The position numbers and the translations under genes were made by a program. This document shows, piece after piece, positions 8,053-14,152 of a DNA stretch of 14,152 nucleotides (position 1 is the first letter of the stretch; each line of letters begins with the position of its first letter). Origin of the DNA: Betaproteobacteria bacterium RIFCSPLOWO2_02_FULL_68_150. GTDB lineage: Bacteria; Pseudomonadota; Gammaproteobacteria; Burkholderiales; SG8-39. The notes beneath the pieces were generated by a model. The model saw only the letters and a list, made by a program, of their open reading frames with translations, was not told the DNA's origin and made no database searches. The stretch lies in assembly GCA_001771975.1 (NCBI GenBank), contig MERE01000183.1, forward strand, positions 1 through 14,152. Direction: 5' to 3'.

Positions 8053-10155
8053 CTAGCGCCGGAACAACCCCCGCAGCTTGTCGCCGATCTTTTCCGTGAC
8101 GCCACGCTCGCGGCCGAGCGCCTTCACCAGGTCCACGCCCGACTTTGACGCAAGCTCGGTGAAATCGACCGCGATGGCGGGCTTTTCCAGGGCGCCGGTG
8201 ATTCTGACCGGCACGGTGACGCCGGCGAGGTTCGACAGGTCGCGGCCGCCCTGCCCCTTCGAGGTCGCCACGACCGACGCTCGCGCGGTGTAATTCACCG
8301 TCGAATTGCCGATATCGACATCGCCGCCGCCCGTAAGGCGCACGAGCGGCGCCTTGCCCTGCAGGTCCTCGTTGTGCGCGACGCCGTTCCTGATCGCGAA
8401 GCTCGCGGTGATCTCGGAGAAGTCGGTGCGCTTGGCGGGATCGTTGGCCGTTGCCGATTTCGAGCCGAGCACCGAGCGCACGTCCTGGATCGCCTCGGCC
8501 AGGTTGATCCCCTTCACGGCGCCGTCGCGCAGCTCCGCGCGCGCCGTGCCGCCGAGCGCCTTCTTCATTGCGGCGACGCTCGCACCGGCGGTGGTGATAT
8601 CGAGCGTCACGTTGCCGCGGCCTTCGACCCGGTCCTGTTCCGCGGCATCGCGCAGCAGCGGCCCAATCTGTACCCCCTGAATCGTTTCCTTCAGGGCAAT
8701 GCGGTTGCCATTGGCGTCCGCGGCGAGGCTGCCCGCGAGCGTGCCGCCGTAGAGATTCGCCGAATGCGGCGCCACCTCGAGCTTGCCGCCGGCGAGCTTG
8801 ATGTCGGCCTTCAAGTCCGAGAGTTTCAAGCGCTGCGCCGTGAGCGCACCGATCGCCACCTTGCCGTTCACCTGCGGGCCTTTGAGCCCGGACAGGTCGA
8901 TGCGGTCGTCGCCTTTCGCCTCCGCCTTCTTCGGGGGCATCAGCCGGTCGAGATTGAGCCGGTCGGCGCTCACGTCGAACGTCGCTGCGAGCGGCGCGAG
9001 CCGCGTCGCCGCGAACTTGGCGCGCAGGTTCGAATCCTCGAAACGTGCCGCGAATTCGCCTGCGGCGGAGCGCTTGCCGAAGTCCGCCTTGAGCGCGCCG
9101 TTGACCGCGAGGGCGAGGCCTTTCTGCGGCAGACCCTGACCGGCGAGCGTGAGATTGGCGGCGATCCTGGGCAGTTCGATCGCCGGCCCGGAGAGGTTTG
9201 CCTGCAGCGGCGTGCTGACGTTGCCCTTGACCGACCGGCCCTCGGCGCTTGCGTCCAGGTCGAGCGTGAGACTCGGGATCGAAAGCGCTTTCGCGTTGCC
9301 TTCGGCCGCAGCCATGCGCAGCTTCGCGTCGAGCCTGCGCTTCGGACCGCTGAGCCGGATCGACGCGGCGATCGCCGAGCCCCCGGCGCGCGCCGGCGAG
9401 ATCTCGAGCTTTGGCGCCGCAACGTCAACCGCGAGGGCGTCGCGATCGGCCTGCCCCTTCGCCTGGAACGAGAACGCGTCGATGCCGATTTCCTGCCGCG
9501 CCAAGTCGAAGCGCACCGCGCCGGCGGCCTGCGTTCGGATGTCCAGATCGGGCTTGCGCCCCGTGATGCGGGCGGAAAACGCAACCTGTCCCGCGACAGC
9601 GCCGTCCAGCCGTCCGGTCTTCAAATTCAGATCGTCAACCGTGACCTCCCGGCCGCTCGCCGCGTCGCGGTAGGCGATCCGCGCGCGCTCGATGGCGATT
9701 TCCGCAATTCGCACTGCGGGGATGCGCCTTGCGCCGCGCTCCGGGCCCGCCTCGCGTTCGCCGGCGCCGGCGAGATCGGCGAAATTGAGGCGTCCATCCG
9801 CGCCGCGAACGATGTTGACCTTGAGCCCGGATACCTTGAAAACCTCCACCTCCGCCTCCCGGGACAGGAGCGGCAGCGCGCGCACCGCCAGCTCGGCCGA
9901 ATCGAGTGCGACGAACACCTTGTCGCTCGCCGGTTCGGTGAGCACCAGCTTGCCGAGCGTGATGCCGGCGACGGGGAACAGCCGCAGCCCGGGTTCGCCC
10001 TCGATCGTGAGCGTGCGGTTCTTCTCCTTCATGGCGCGCTCGAGGCGGGTCTTGACGAAGCCGCCGTCGATCACCAGTGCGGCTGCAGCCAGTGCCACGA
10101 GCAAAAGGGCGACCAGGCCGCCGGCGCCATAGGCGATGTACTTGACGGCTTTCAC
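8053..10155 (-). CDS. AsmA family protein
   Basis: The 700-residue product has the AsmA layout: one N-terminal membrane helix (about residues 8-29), then a long periplasmic region of repeated beta-rich segments. Within it the N-terminal AsmA signature (GEPGLRLFPVAGITLGKL, about 53-70) and the C-terminal AsmA domain (GGTARAELRDGAVKGINLAEAI, then LTGGGDVDIGNSTVNY) are recognisable. AsmA-like proteins are related to bridge-type lipid transport proteins and affect outer-membrane lipid content; a specific role here is not known. The start is a GTG at 10155 with GGAAG upstream, overlapping the 5'-nucleotidase stop codon as GTGA, so the two genes are translationally coupled. The C-terminus ends in basic residues (LRGLFRR). 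The gene converges on the antiporter gene with 6 nt between stop codons. Confidence 0.9.
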   Translation of the reverse strand: MKAVKYIAYGAGGLVALLLVALAAAALVIDGGFVKTRLERAMKEKNRTLTIEGEPGLRLFPVAGITLGKLVLTEPASDKVFVALDSAELAVRALPLLSREAEVEVFKVSGLKVNIVRGADGRLNFADLAGAGEREAGPERGARRIPAVRIAEIAIERARIAYRDAASGREVTVDDLNLKTGRLDGAVAGQVAFSARITGRKPDLDIRTQAAGAVRFDLARQEIGIDAFSFQAKGQADRDALAVDVAAPKLEISPARAGGSAIAASIRLSGPKRRLDAKLRMAAAEGNAKALSIPSLTLDLDASAEGRSVKGNVSTPLQANLSGPAIELPRIAANLTLAGQGLPQKGLALAVNGALKADFGKRSAAGEFAARFEDSNLRAKFAATRLAPLAATFDVSADRLNLDRLMPPKKAEAKGDDRIDLSGLKGPQVNGKVAIGALTAQRLKLSDLKADIKLAGGKLEVAPHSANLYGGTLAGSLAADANGNRIALKETIQGVQIGPLLRDAAEQDRVEGRGNVTLDITTAGASVAAMKKALGGTARAELRDGAVKGINLAEAIQDVRSVLGSKSATANDPAKRTDFSEITASFAIRNGVAHNEDLQGKAPLVRLTGGGDVDIGNSTVNYTARASVVATSKGQGGRDLSNLAGVTVPVRITGALEKPAIAVDFTELASKSGVDLVKALGRERGVTEKIGDKLRGLFRR

Positions 10156-11069
10156 GACGTCTTCCGTTCCCGGTTGGCGACGCCGAAGGGCACGTGACCG
10201 GTGGCGACATGTTTCTGCGCCGACTCGACATGCCCGCGCTGATCGTCGAAGTAGAAGTCCGGTTCGAAGGCGCGCAGGAACTCGCCCTTGTCGAGCCCGC
10301 CGAGGAACATCGCCTCGTCGACCGCGATGTTCCAGTCCATCAGCGTTCGTACGGCACGCTCGTGCGCGGGCGCGCTGCGCGCGGTGACGAGCGCGGTGCG
10401 GATACGCACCGGCACGTCGGTGCCGGCGGCAGCCTGCAACCGGTGCAGCGCCTCGAGCAGGGGCTTGAAGGGACCCGGCGGCAGCGGCCGCAGCGCGTGC
10501 ACGGTCTCGTGGCGCGTGAAGGCGTCGAGCCCCTCGCGCTGGAACACGCGCTCGGCCTCGTCGGAAAACAGCACCGCGTCGCCGTCGAAGGCGATGCGCA
10601 CTTCACCGGCATGGCGCCCGGCCGCCTGCGCCGATTCGGGCACCACGCGCGCGGCCGGAAATCTCGCGTCCAGTGCCCCCATCACGTCATGCTCGTTTGC
10701 CGACAGGAACAGGTTCGCCTTGAGCGCATCGAGGTAGCGGTAAGGGCTGCGGCCGCGGGTGAACACGCCCCGCTCCAGGCGCAAGCCGCTGCGCTCGGCC
10801 GAGCGGAACACCCTCAAGCCCGATACCGGGTCGTTTTTCGACAGGATCACCACTTCCACGCGCTGCGCCCCGGGCGTGTTGAACGCGAGCAGCTTCTGCA
10901 CCAGCGGAAACGCGACACCGGCCTTGGCGGGCACGTCGAGGCGCGAAAACTGCAGCTCGATGTAGGCGCGCTCGCCCGCCTGCTCGAAAATGCGGTTCTC
11001 GTCCTCGAAATCGAACAGCGCGCGCGACGAGATCGCCACCACCAGCTTGCCTTCGAAGGTGACCGGCAT
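10152..11069 (-). CDS. Cytosolic 5'-nucleotidase (NT5C1-like, 5-nucleotidase family)
   Basis: The 305-residue product matches the cytosolic 5'-nucleotidase I family (Pfam 5-nucleotidase), which dephosphorylates nucleoside monophosphates such as AMP. Family hallmarks are VVAISSRALFDFEDENRIF (10-28), the VVILSKNDP segment (73-81), the acidic catalytic motif FDGDAVLFSD (161-170), and the C-terminal FLGGLDKGEFLRAFEPDFYFDDQ region that completes the metal-binding, HAD-like active site. I start at the ATG at 11069 because MPVTFEGKLVVAISSRALFD is the natural N-terminus; a longer in-frame reading to 11144 runs back through the intrinsic terminator of the previous gene and lacks family similarity. The Shine-Dalgarno sequence is weak. 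It is the first gene of a two-gene minus-strand unit with asmA. No signal peptide is present, so it acts in the cytoplasm. Confidence 0.88.
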   Translation of the reverse strand: MPVTFEGKLVVAISSRALFDFEDENRIFEQAGERAYIELQFSRLDVPAKAGVAFPLVQKLLAFNTPGAQRVEVVILSKNDPVSGLRVFRSAERSGLRLERGVFTRGRSPYRYLDALKANLFLSANEHDVMGALDARFPAARVVPESAQAAGRHAGEVRIAFDGDAVLFSDEAERVFQREGLDAFTRHETVHALRPLPPGPFKPLLEALHRLQAAAGTDVPVRIRTALVTARSAPAHERAVRTLMDWNIAVDEAMFLGGLDKGEFLRAFEPDFYFDDQRGHVESAQKHVATGHVPFGVANRERKTS

Positions 11070-11097
11070 GCATCCAGTGTAGCGGAACGGACGCGGC

Positions 11098-11142
11098 AAA
11101 AAAAAGCGGGCGCCTGTCCGATCACTTCGGGCAAGCGCCCGC
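11098..11142 (-). terminator. Intrinsic terminator of the Spy/CpxP-like gene
   Basis: Read on the minus strand, an 8-bp GC stem (GCGGGCGC at 11142-11135 with GCGCCCGC at 11113-11106) is followed directly by eight T residues (11105-11098). Above one mismatch the stem continues with a second helix (11133-11127 with 11121-11115, one internal mismatch on this strand) closing a 5-nt loop. It begins 22 nt after the stop codon of the Spy-like gene and 29 nt before the 5'-nucleotidase start, so it separates the two minus-strand units. There is no T-tract on the plus strand, so it should act in one direction only. Confidence 0.9.
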
Positions 11143-11164
11143 ACTGCGGCGCAGCAAGTACGGT

Positions 11165-11734
11165 TCAGCGGTAGCGGTAACCGGGACCGCCCTGCATTCC
11201 TGCGCCGAGGGTCCGATCCGCGACCGGCTTTTGTTCCGGCGTCAGCGCAGCGTACAGGTCCTTGATCTTCTGCGTCATGGTTTCCGACTGCGCCTGGCGC
11301 TGCTGCCAGATCTGGTTGCGCAGCTCGAGGCGTTCCGGCAGCGACGCGGGCGCGCTGTCATGCATCGTGGTCATCCACTTGCGCATGCTGTCGGCTTGCA
11401 GCTTCGCTTGCTCGACATAGGCGTTCCAGACGCCTTCCTGTGCCGGAGTGATCTTGAGTTCCGCCTTCAGCCCCGCCGTCCGGTGCTCGAGGAAAGCGCC
11501 GAAATCGCCCCCCGCGCCCGGGCCGAAGCCGGGTCCGCGCCCGCGGCCAGGACCGTATCCCGGACCGCCGGGGCCGTAGCCGTATCCCATCATGTGACCC
11601 GGTCCCCATCCCATGCCGCCGCCCATCCCCGCTGCGGGCCCGTATCCGAAGGGGTGCGCGCTGAGCGCGGTTGCGGCGAGCGCGGTGCCGAGCGCGATGC
11701 CGAGCCCGACTGCGAATCTGGTTGCACGTTTCAT
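11165..11734 (-). CDS. Spy/CpxP-like periplasmic protein (LTXXQ motif family)
   Basis: The 189-residue product resembles the Spy/CpxP/CnrX-related LTXXQ family, small helical periplasmic proteins that act as chaperones or stress modulators. The ATG at 11734 is supported by GGAGA at 11745-11741 and by a signal peptide starting there (MKRATRF, an Ala/Leu/Gly core, likely cleavage after residue 26, ALSA). The mature protein would begin with His-Pro. Residues about 30-76 are low-complexity, rich in Gly, Pro, Tyr and Met with one His (GMGGGMGW and GHMMGYGYG). A helical part follows with two motif copies, ITPAQ (95-99) and LTPEQ (164-168), separated by a charged, Gln-rich predicted helix. It is divergent from a two-component system, as cpxP is from cpxRA, suggesting control by that regulator. 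A metal-related role is possible but unproven. Confidence 0.82.
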   Translation of the reverse strand: MKRATRFAVGLGIALGTALAATALSAHPFGYGPAAGMGGGMGWGPGHMMGYGYGPGGPGYGPGRGRGPGFGPGAGGDFGAFLEHRTAGLKAELKITPAQEGVWNAYVEQAKLQADSMRKWMTTMHDSAPASLPERLELRNQIWQQRQAQSETMTQKIKDLYAALTPEQKPVADRTLGAGMQGGPGYRYR

Positions 11735-11740
11735 GATCGA

Positions 11741-11745
11741 TCTCC
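11741..11745 (-). promoter_or_regulatory. Shine-Dalgarno sequence of the Spy-like gene
   Basis: GGAGA on the minus strand, six bases before the ATG at 11734, decides the start. An in-frame start further upstream (11818) would put 28 non-hydrophobic residues before the signal peptide and is not credible. Confidence 0.7.
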
Positions 11746-11846
11746 ATTCAATAATCAGTTGGCAGGTTCTGCGCCACGCGCGTCTTGTGTTGCCCTGCGC
11801 TGCCGCATCGGTTCCCATTGCAGCACCGGGATGTAAGCGCGCCGTT

Positions 11847-11905
11847 CCGATTTTGTAGCGTGCCGTAGCGCAACTTCCTCATTGATACACTGCGCTACAA
11901 ATCGG
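11847..11905. promoter_or_regulatory. Putative shared operator: long inverted repeat with tandem GTAGCG half-sites
   Basis: In the 210-nt divergent region, CCGATTTTGTAGCG (11847-11860) is repeated in inverted form as CGCTACAAATCGG (11893-11905), identical except for one extra T. A further GTAGCG lies at 11865-11870, in direct orientation and exactly 10 bp from the one at 11855-11860. Two direct half-sites one helical turn apart are the usual binding layout of OmpR/PhoB-type regulators, and the adjacent gene encodes one. A possible -10 (TACACT, 11886-11891) lies 15 bp after the tandem pair on the plus strand, placing the pair over the -35 region, as in regulator-activated promoters. On the minus strand a weaker -10-like TTACAT (11837-11832) is comparably placed. 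The repeat is directly seen; its binding function is inferred. Confidence 0.55.
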
Positions 11906-11929
11906 CCTCAGCGGGCGCGGGCCGGGGGC

Positions 11930-11935
11930 TATAAA
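11930..11935 (+). promoter_or_regulatory. Alternative -10-like TATAAA close to the regulator start
   Basis: TATAAA sits 9 nt before the response-regulator ATG at 11945. It is the best -10 look-alike by sequence, but it has no -35 match and would leave almost no leader, while AGGTGG at 11937-11942 looks like a Shine-Dalgarno sequence that needs one. I therefore rate it below the candidate at 11886-11891. Confidence 0.15.
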
Positions 11936-11944
11936 CAGGTGGCC

Positions 11945-12667
11945 ATGGACAACACGGACCAGATTCTGGTCGTCGACGACGACGCCGAGATCCGCAACCT
12001 GCTTTGCGAGTACCTGCGCAAGAACGGCTATCGGGCAACGGCGGTGGCCGATGGCAAGGCAATGTGGGCCGCGCGCGCGCGCGCCAAGTACGAGCTGATC
12101 GTGCTCGACGTGATGCTGCCGGGCGAAGACGGCCTCACGCTGTGCCGGAAGCTCCGCGCCGAGAGCGACACGCCGGTGATCATGCTGACCGCGCGCGGCG
12201 AGGAAACCGACCGCATCGTGGGGCTGGAGATGGGCGCCGACGACTATCTGCCGAAGCCCTTCAGTCCGCGCGAGCTGCTGGCGCGCATCAAGAGCGTGCT
12301 GCGGCGCTACCGCAGCCTGCCGCGCAACCTGCGCGCCGACGAGGCGCGCTCGATCCGCTTCGCAGGCTGGACCCTCGACACGATCGCGCGCCACCTGGTA
12401 TCCGCCGAGGGCGTCGTCACATCGCTCAGCGGCGCGGAGTATCAGCTGCTGCGCATCCTGCTGAGCCACGCCAATCACGTGCTCACGCGCGACCAGCTCA
12501 TGCTGCTTTCCAAGGGCCGCGAGAGCGATCCGCTCGAGCGCAGCATCGACCTGCAGGTCAGCCGCCTGCGGCATCGCCTCGGCGACGACCTCGCGGAGCC
12601 GCGCATCATCAAGACCGTGCGCGGGCAGGGTTACGTGCTCGCCGTGCCGGTCGAAGTGGAGCGCTGA
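11945..12667 (+). CDS. OmpR-family response regulator
   Basis: The 240-residue product is a DNA-binding response regulator with an N-terminal receiver domain and a C-terminal winged helix. Receiver residues are all present: the acidic cluster D11-D13 (LVVDDD), phosphoacceptor D55 (LIVLDVMLPGEDG), T83 (IMLTARG) and K105 (YLPKPF). The winged-helix part (about 140-236) includes LSGAEYQLLRILLSHANHVL, LERSIDLQVSRLRHRLGDD and IIKTVRGQGYVLA, closest in style to OmpR (239 residues in E. coli). The ATG at 11945 is preceded by AGGTGG and gives the normal receiver N-terminus; an in-frame ATT at 11882 would add 21 unrelated residues. Its stop overlaps the kinase ATG by one base (TGATG). It probably controls the divergent Spy-like gene and its own operon through the inverted repeat upstream; that is inference. 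Confidence 0.94.
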   Translation: MDNTDQILVVDDDAEIRNLLCEYLRKNGYRATAVADGKAMWAARARAKYELIVLDVMLPGEDGLTLCRKLRAESDTPVIMLTARGEETDRIVGLEMGADDYLPKPFSPRELLARIKSVLRRYRSLPRNLRADEARSIRFAGWTLDTIARHLVSAEGVVTSLSGAEYQLLRILLSHANHVLTRDQLMLLSKGRESDPLERSIDLQVSRLRHRLGDDLAEPRIIKTVRGQGYVLAVPVEVER

Positions 12668-14070
12668 TGCGCCTGCTGCCGAAAAGCCTTTTCGGCCGGC
12701 TCGTCGTCGTTCTGCTCGGCGGTTTGGTCCTGGCACAGCTCGCAACCGCCTACCTCAATCTGACCGAGCGCGACCAGCTGCTGTACCGCGCCGGCGGCAT
12801 GCGCCTCGCGCAGCAGATCTCGGACATCGTGAAGCTGCTCGATTCGCTGCCGCCCGGCGAGCGGCGCAAGGTCGTGGCCGTGTTCAATGCGCCGCCCTTG
12901 GCGGTGTCGCTCGATCGCGCGCCCCTCGCGACTCCGGCAGCCGGCGAGGGCGCCGATTTCCGCCATTCGATGTTCGCCACGGTCCTGCGCTACGCGCTGG
13001 GTGAGAGCGCGCGCATCGTGGTGACGCGGGCCGAGAGCGCGCCCCGTTTCGATCCGCCGCCCATGCCGATGATGCCGCACGGCAAATGGGGATCCGGCGG
13101 CCGCGGTCCCGGATATGTCGCTGGCGGCGCATTCTTCACGGTGCAGGTCGCGCTGCAGGACGGCAGCTGGGTGACGTTCGACTCGCACGTTTCGCCACAG
13201 GAAGCGGCGCTGCCGCTACGTGTCGCGCTCACGCTGCTCGTGCTTCTGGGAAGCGTTGTCGTGCTCTCGCTCGTCGCGGTGCGCTGGGTCACCGGCCCGC
13301 TGTCGGTGCTCGCCACCGCAGCGCAGGGGCTGGGCGAGAACATCAACCACCCGCCGCTCGCCGAGAACGGGCCCGCGGAAGTGCAGCGAGCCGCAAAAGC
13401 CTTCAACACCATGCAGCAGCGGCTGGCGCGCTTCATCTCGGATCGCACGCGCGTCCTGACCGCGATGTCGCACGACCTCAAAACCCCGATTACCCGCATG
13501 CGCCTGCGCGCCGAGGCGCTGGAAGACGAGGCCCTGCGCGGCAAGTTCGTGCGCGATCTCGAGGAAATGGAAAGCATGGTGACGCAGACGCTGGAATTCA
13601 TGCGCGACACGAGCGCAGCCGAACCGATACAGCCGATCGATGTCATGGCGCTGCTCGAGAGCCTGCGCAACGATTACGCGGACATGGGGAAAACCGTCAC
13701 GCTCGAGGGCTCGACCGCGCAGCCCCTGCCCGGCCGGCCGCTCGCGCTGCGGCGCTGCCTTGCCAACCTGCTGGACAACGCGATCCGCTACGGCGAGCAC
13801 GCCACGCTGAGCGTGCAGGACGGCGCGCGCGAGCTCGTGATCCGCGTCCTCGACGAAGGGCCGGGCATGAGCGAATCGGAGCTGGCGAAAGCCTTCGAGC
13901 CGTTCTTCCGCGGCGAAGCTTCACGCAGCCGCGAAACGGGCGGCACCGGGCTTGGCCTCGGCATCGCGCGCAACATTGCGCGCGCGCACGGCGGCGAGTT
14001 GCTGCTGCGCAATCGCGCCGGCCGGGGGCTCGAGGCGATCCTGACGCTGCCGCGGCCCGGCGGCCGCTGA
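12667..14070 (+). CDS. EnvZ/CpxA-like sensor histidine kinase
   Basis: The 467-residue inner-membrane kinase is the cognate partner of the preceding regulator. Transmembrane helix 1 is at about residues 10-30 and helix 2 at about 184-205, enclosing a periplasmic sensor domain of about 150 residues. This domain includes a Pro/Met/His tract (PPPMPMMPHGKW, 130-141) followed by a Gly-rich stretch. A HAMP linker (about 206-258) leads to the phosphorylation site MSHDLKTPITRMR with H269. The ATPase part shows the N box NLLDNAIRYG (N371), the D box DEGPGM (from D396), the F box FEPFFRG and the G2 box GGTGLGLG (425-432), so it should be catalytically competent. The start ATG overlaps the regulator stop. 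The signal is unknown; the sensor domain has no family I recognise. Envelope stress or a metal are possibilities given the Spy-like neighbour. Confidence 0.94.
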   Translation: MRLLPKSLFGRLVVVLLGGLVLAQLATAYLNLTERDQLLYRAGGMRLAQQISDIVKLLDSLPPGERRKVVAVFNAPPLAVSLDRAPLATPAAGEGADFRHSMFATVLRYALGESARIVVTRAESAPRFDPPPMPMMPHGKWGSGGRGPGYVAGGAFFTVQVALQDGSWVTFDSHVSPQEAALPLRVALTLLVLLGSVVVLSLVAVRWVTGPLSVLATAAQGLGENINHPPLAENGPAEVQRAAKAFNTMQQRLARFISDRTRVLTAMSHDLKTPITRMRLRAEALEDEALRGKFVRDLEEMESMVTQTLEFMRDTSAAEPIQPIDVMALLESLRNDYADMGKTVTLEGSTAQPLPGRPLALRRCLANLLDNAIRYGEHATLSVQDGARELVIRVLDEGPGMSESELAKAFEPFFRGEASRSRETGGTGLGLGIARNIARAHGGELLLRNRAGRGLEAILTLPRPGGR

Positions 14071-14087
14071 CTTTTCGCGTCATTTAC

Positions 14088-14102
14088 GCGGCGACGCGCC
14101 GC
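14088..14102. other. Short GC-rich stem-loop between kinase gene and tRNA-Gly
   Basis: GCGGCG (14088-14093) and CGCCGC (14097-14102) form a perfect 6-bp inverted repeat with a 3-nt loop, directly abutting the 3' CCA of the tRNA on the minus strand and 17 nt after the kinase stop on the plus strand. Neither strand has a T-tract beside it, so it is not a standard intrinsic terminator. It could help define the tRNA 3' trailer or slow read-through between the convergent units. Confidence 0.35.
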
Positions 14103-14152
14103 TGGAGCGGGTGAAGGGAATCGAACCCTCGTATGCAGCTTGGGAAGCTGCC
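14103..14152 (-). tRNA. tRNA-Gly(CCC), 3' portion
   Basis: On the minus strand the sequence contains an anticodon arm with stem GCAGC/GCTGC around the loop TTCCCAA (anticodon CCC at 14144-14142), a short variable region (ATAC), a T arm with GGTTCGATTCC, the 3' acceptor strand CACCCGC, discriminator T and an encoded CCA (14105-14103). From the anticodon loop onward it is very close to E. coli glyU tRNA-Gly(CCC), which reads GGG codons. The D arm and 5' acceptor strand lie beyond the window. It points toward the two-component genes. Confidence 0.95.

Noticed and set aside
8374..10197. A 607-codon open frame on the plus strand opposite the AsmA gene
   Set aside because: Arg-rich, low-complexity translation without domains or membrane segments, fully overlapping a strong AsmA-type gene; a GC-driven shadow.
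12004..12666. Open in-frame extension upstream of the sensor kinase start
   Set aside because: It overlaps the response regulator gene in another frame and has no domain; the ATG at 12667 overlaps the regulator stop and starts directly before the first membrane helix.
14071..14152. tRNA-linked attachment site or island edge
   Set aside because: No integrase, direct repeat of the tRNA 3' end or composition shift is seen next to the tRNA; the adjoining two-component genes look native.

Overview
The window is a GC-rich (roughly 65%), gene-dense stretch of bacterial chromosome. Two-membrane features are plentiful: several periplasmic signal peptides, an AsmA family protein, a Spy/CpxP-like periplasmic protein and a Kef-type antiporter. 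Together with a tRNA-Gly(CCC) very close to the E. coli glyU gene, these suggest a Gram-negative proteobacterium. A betaproteobacterium is my best guess from overall style, but no single marker proves it. I see no mobile element, CRISPR array, phage gene or obvious degraded gene.

Layout. (1) nt 1-5553, plus strand: a dipeptide/oligopeptide (Dpp/Opp/Gsi-type) ABC importer. The order is permease B (5' end cut off by the window), periplasmic binding protein, permease C, ATPase D, ATPase F. The last three genes are tightly packed or overlapping. (2) nt 5702-8046, plus strand: a secreted DUF3124 protein followed after 14 nt by a Kef-type (CPA2) K+/H+ antiporter with a C-terminal nucleotide-binding RCK domain. 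(3) nt 8053-11069, minus strand: a cytosolic 5'-nucleotidase and an AsmA-type protein, joined by a GTGA start/stop overlap. They converge on the antiporter gene with only 6 nt between stop codons. (4) nt 11098-11734, minus strand: a Spy/CpxP-like (LTXXQ) periplasmic protein with a Gly/Met/Tyr-rich N-terminus and a clear intrinsic terminator. (5) nt 11945-14070, plus strand: an OmpR-type response regulator and an EnvZ/CpxA-like sensor kinase, overlapping by one base and divergent from the Spy-like gene. (6) nt 14103-14152, minus strand: the 3' part of tRNA-Gly(CCC).

How the parts may work together. The importer genes form one functional unit. The most suggestive regulatory structure is the 210-nt divergent region between the Spy-like gene and the two-component system. 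It holds a near-perfect long inverted repeat and tandem GTAGCG half-sites 10 bp apart, the kind of arrangement OmpR-family regulators bind. This resembles the CpxP/CpxRA logic, in which a periplasmic chaperone-like protein is controlled by an envelope-sensing kinase. The Spy-like protein and the sensor's periplasmic domain both carry Met/His-containing tracts, so a metal or envelope-stress signal is a reasonable but unproven idea. Most of the window is recognisable housekeeping or accessory content. I found no clearly new system, but the DUF3124-antiporter pair and the divergent Spy-like/two-component module deserve a second look.
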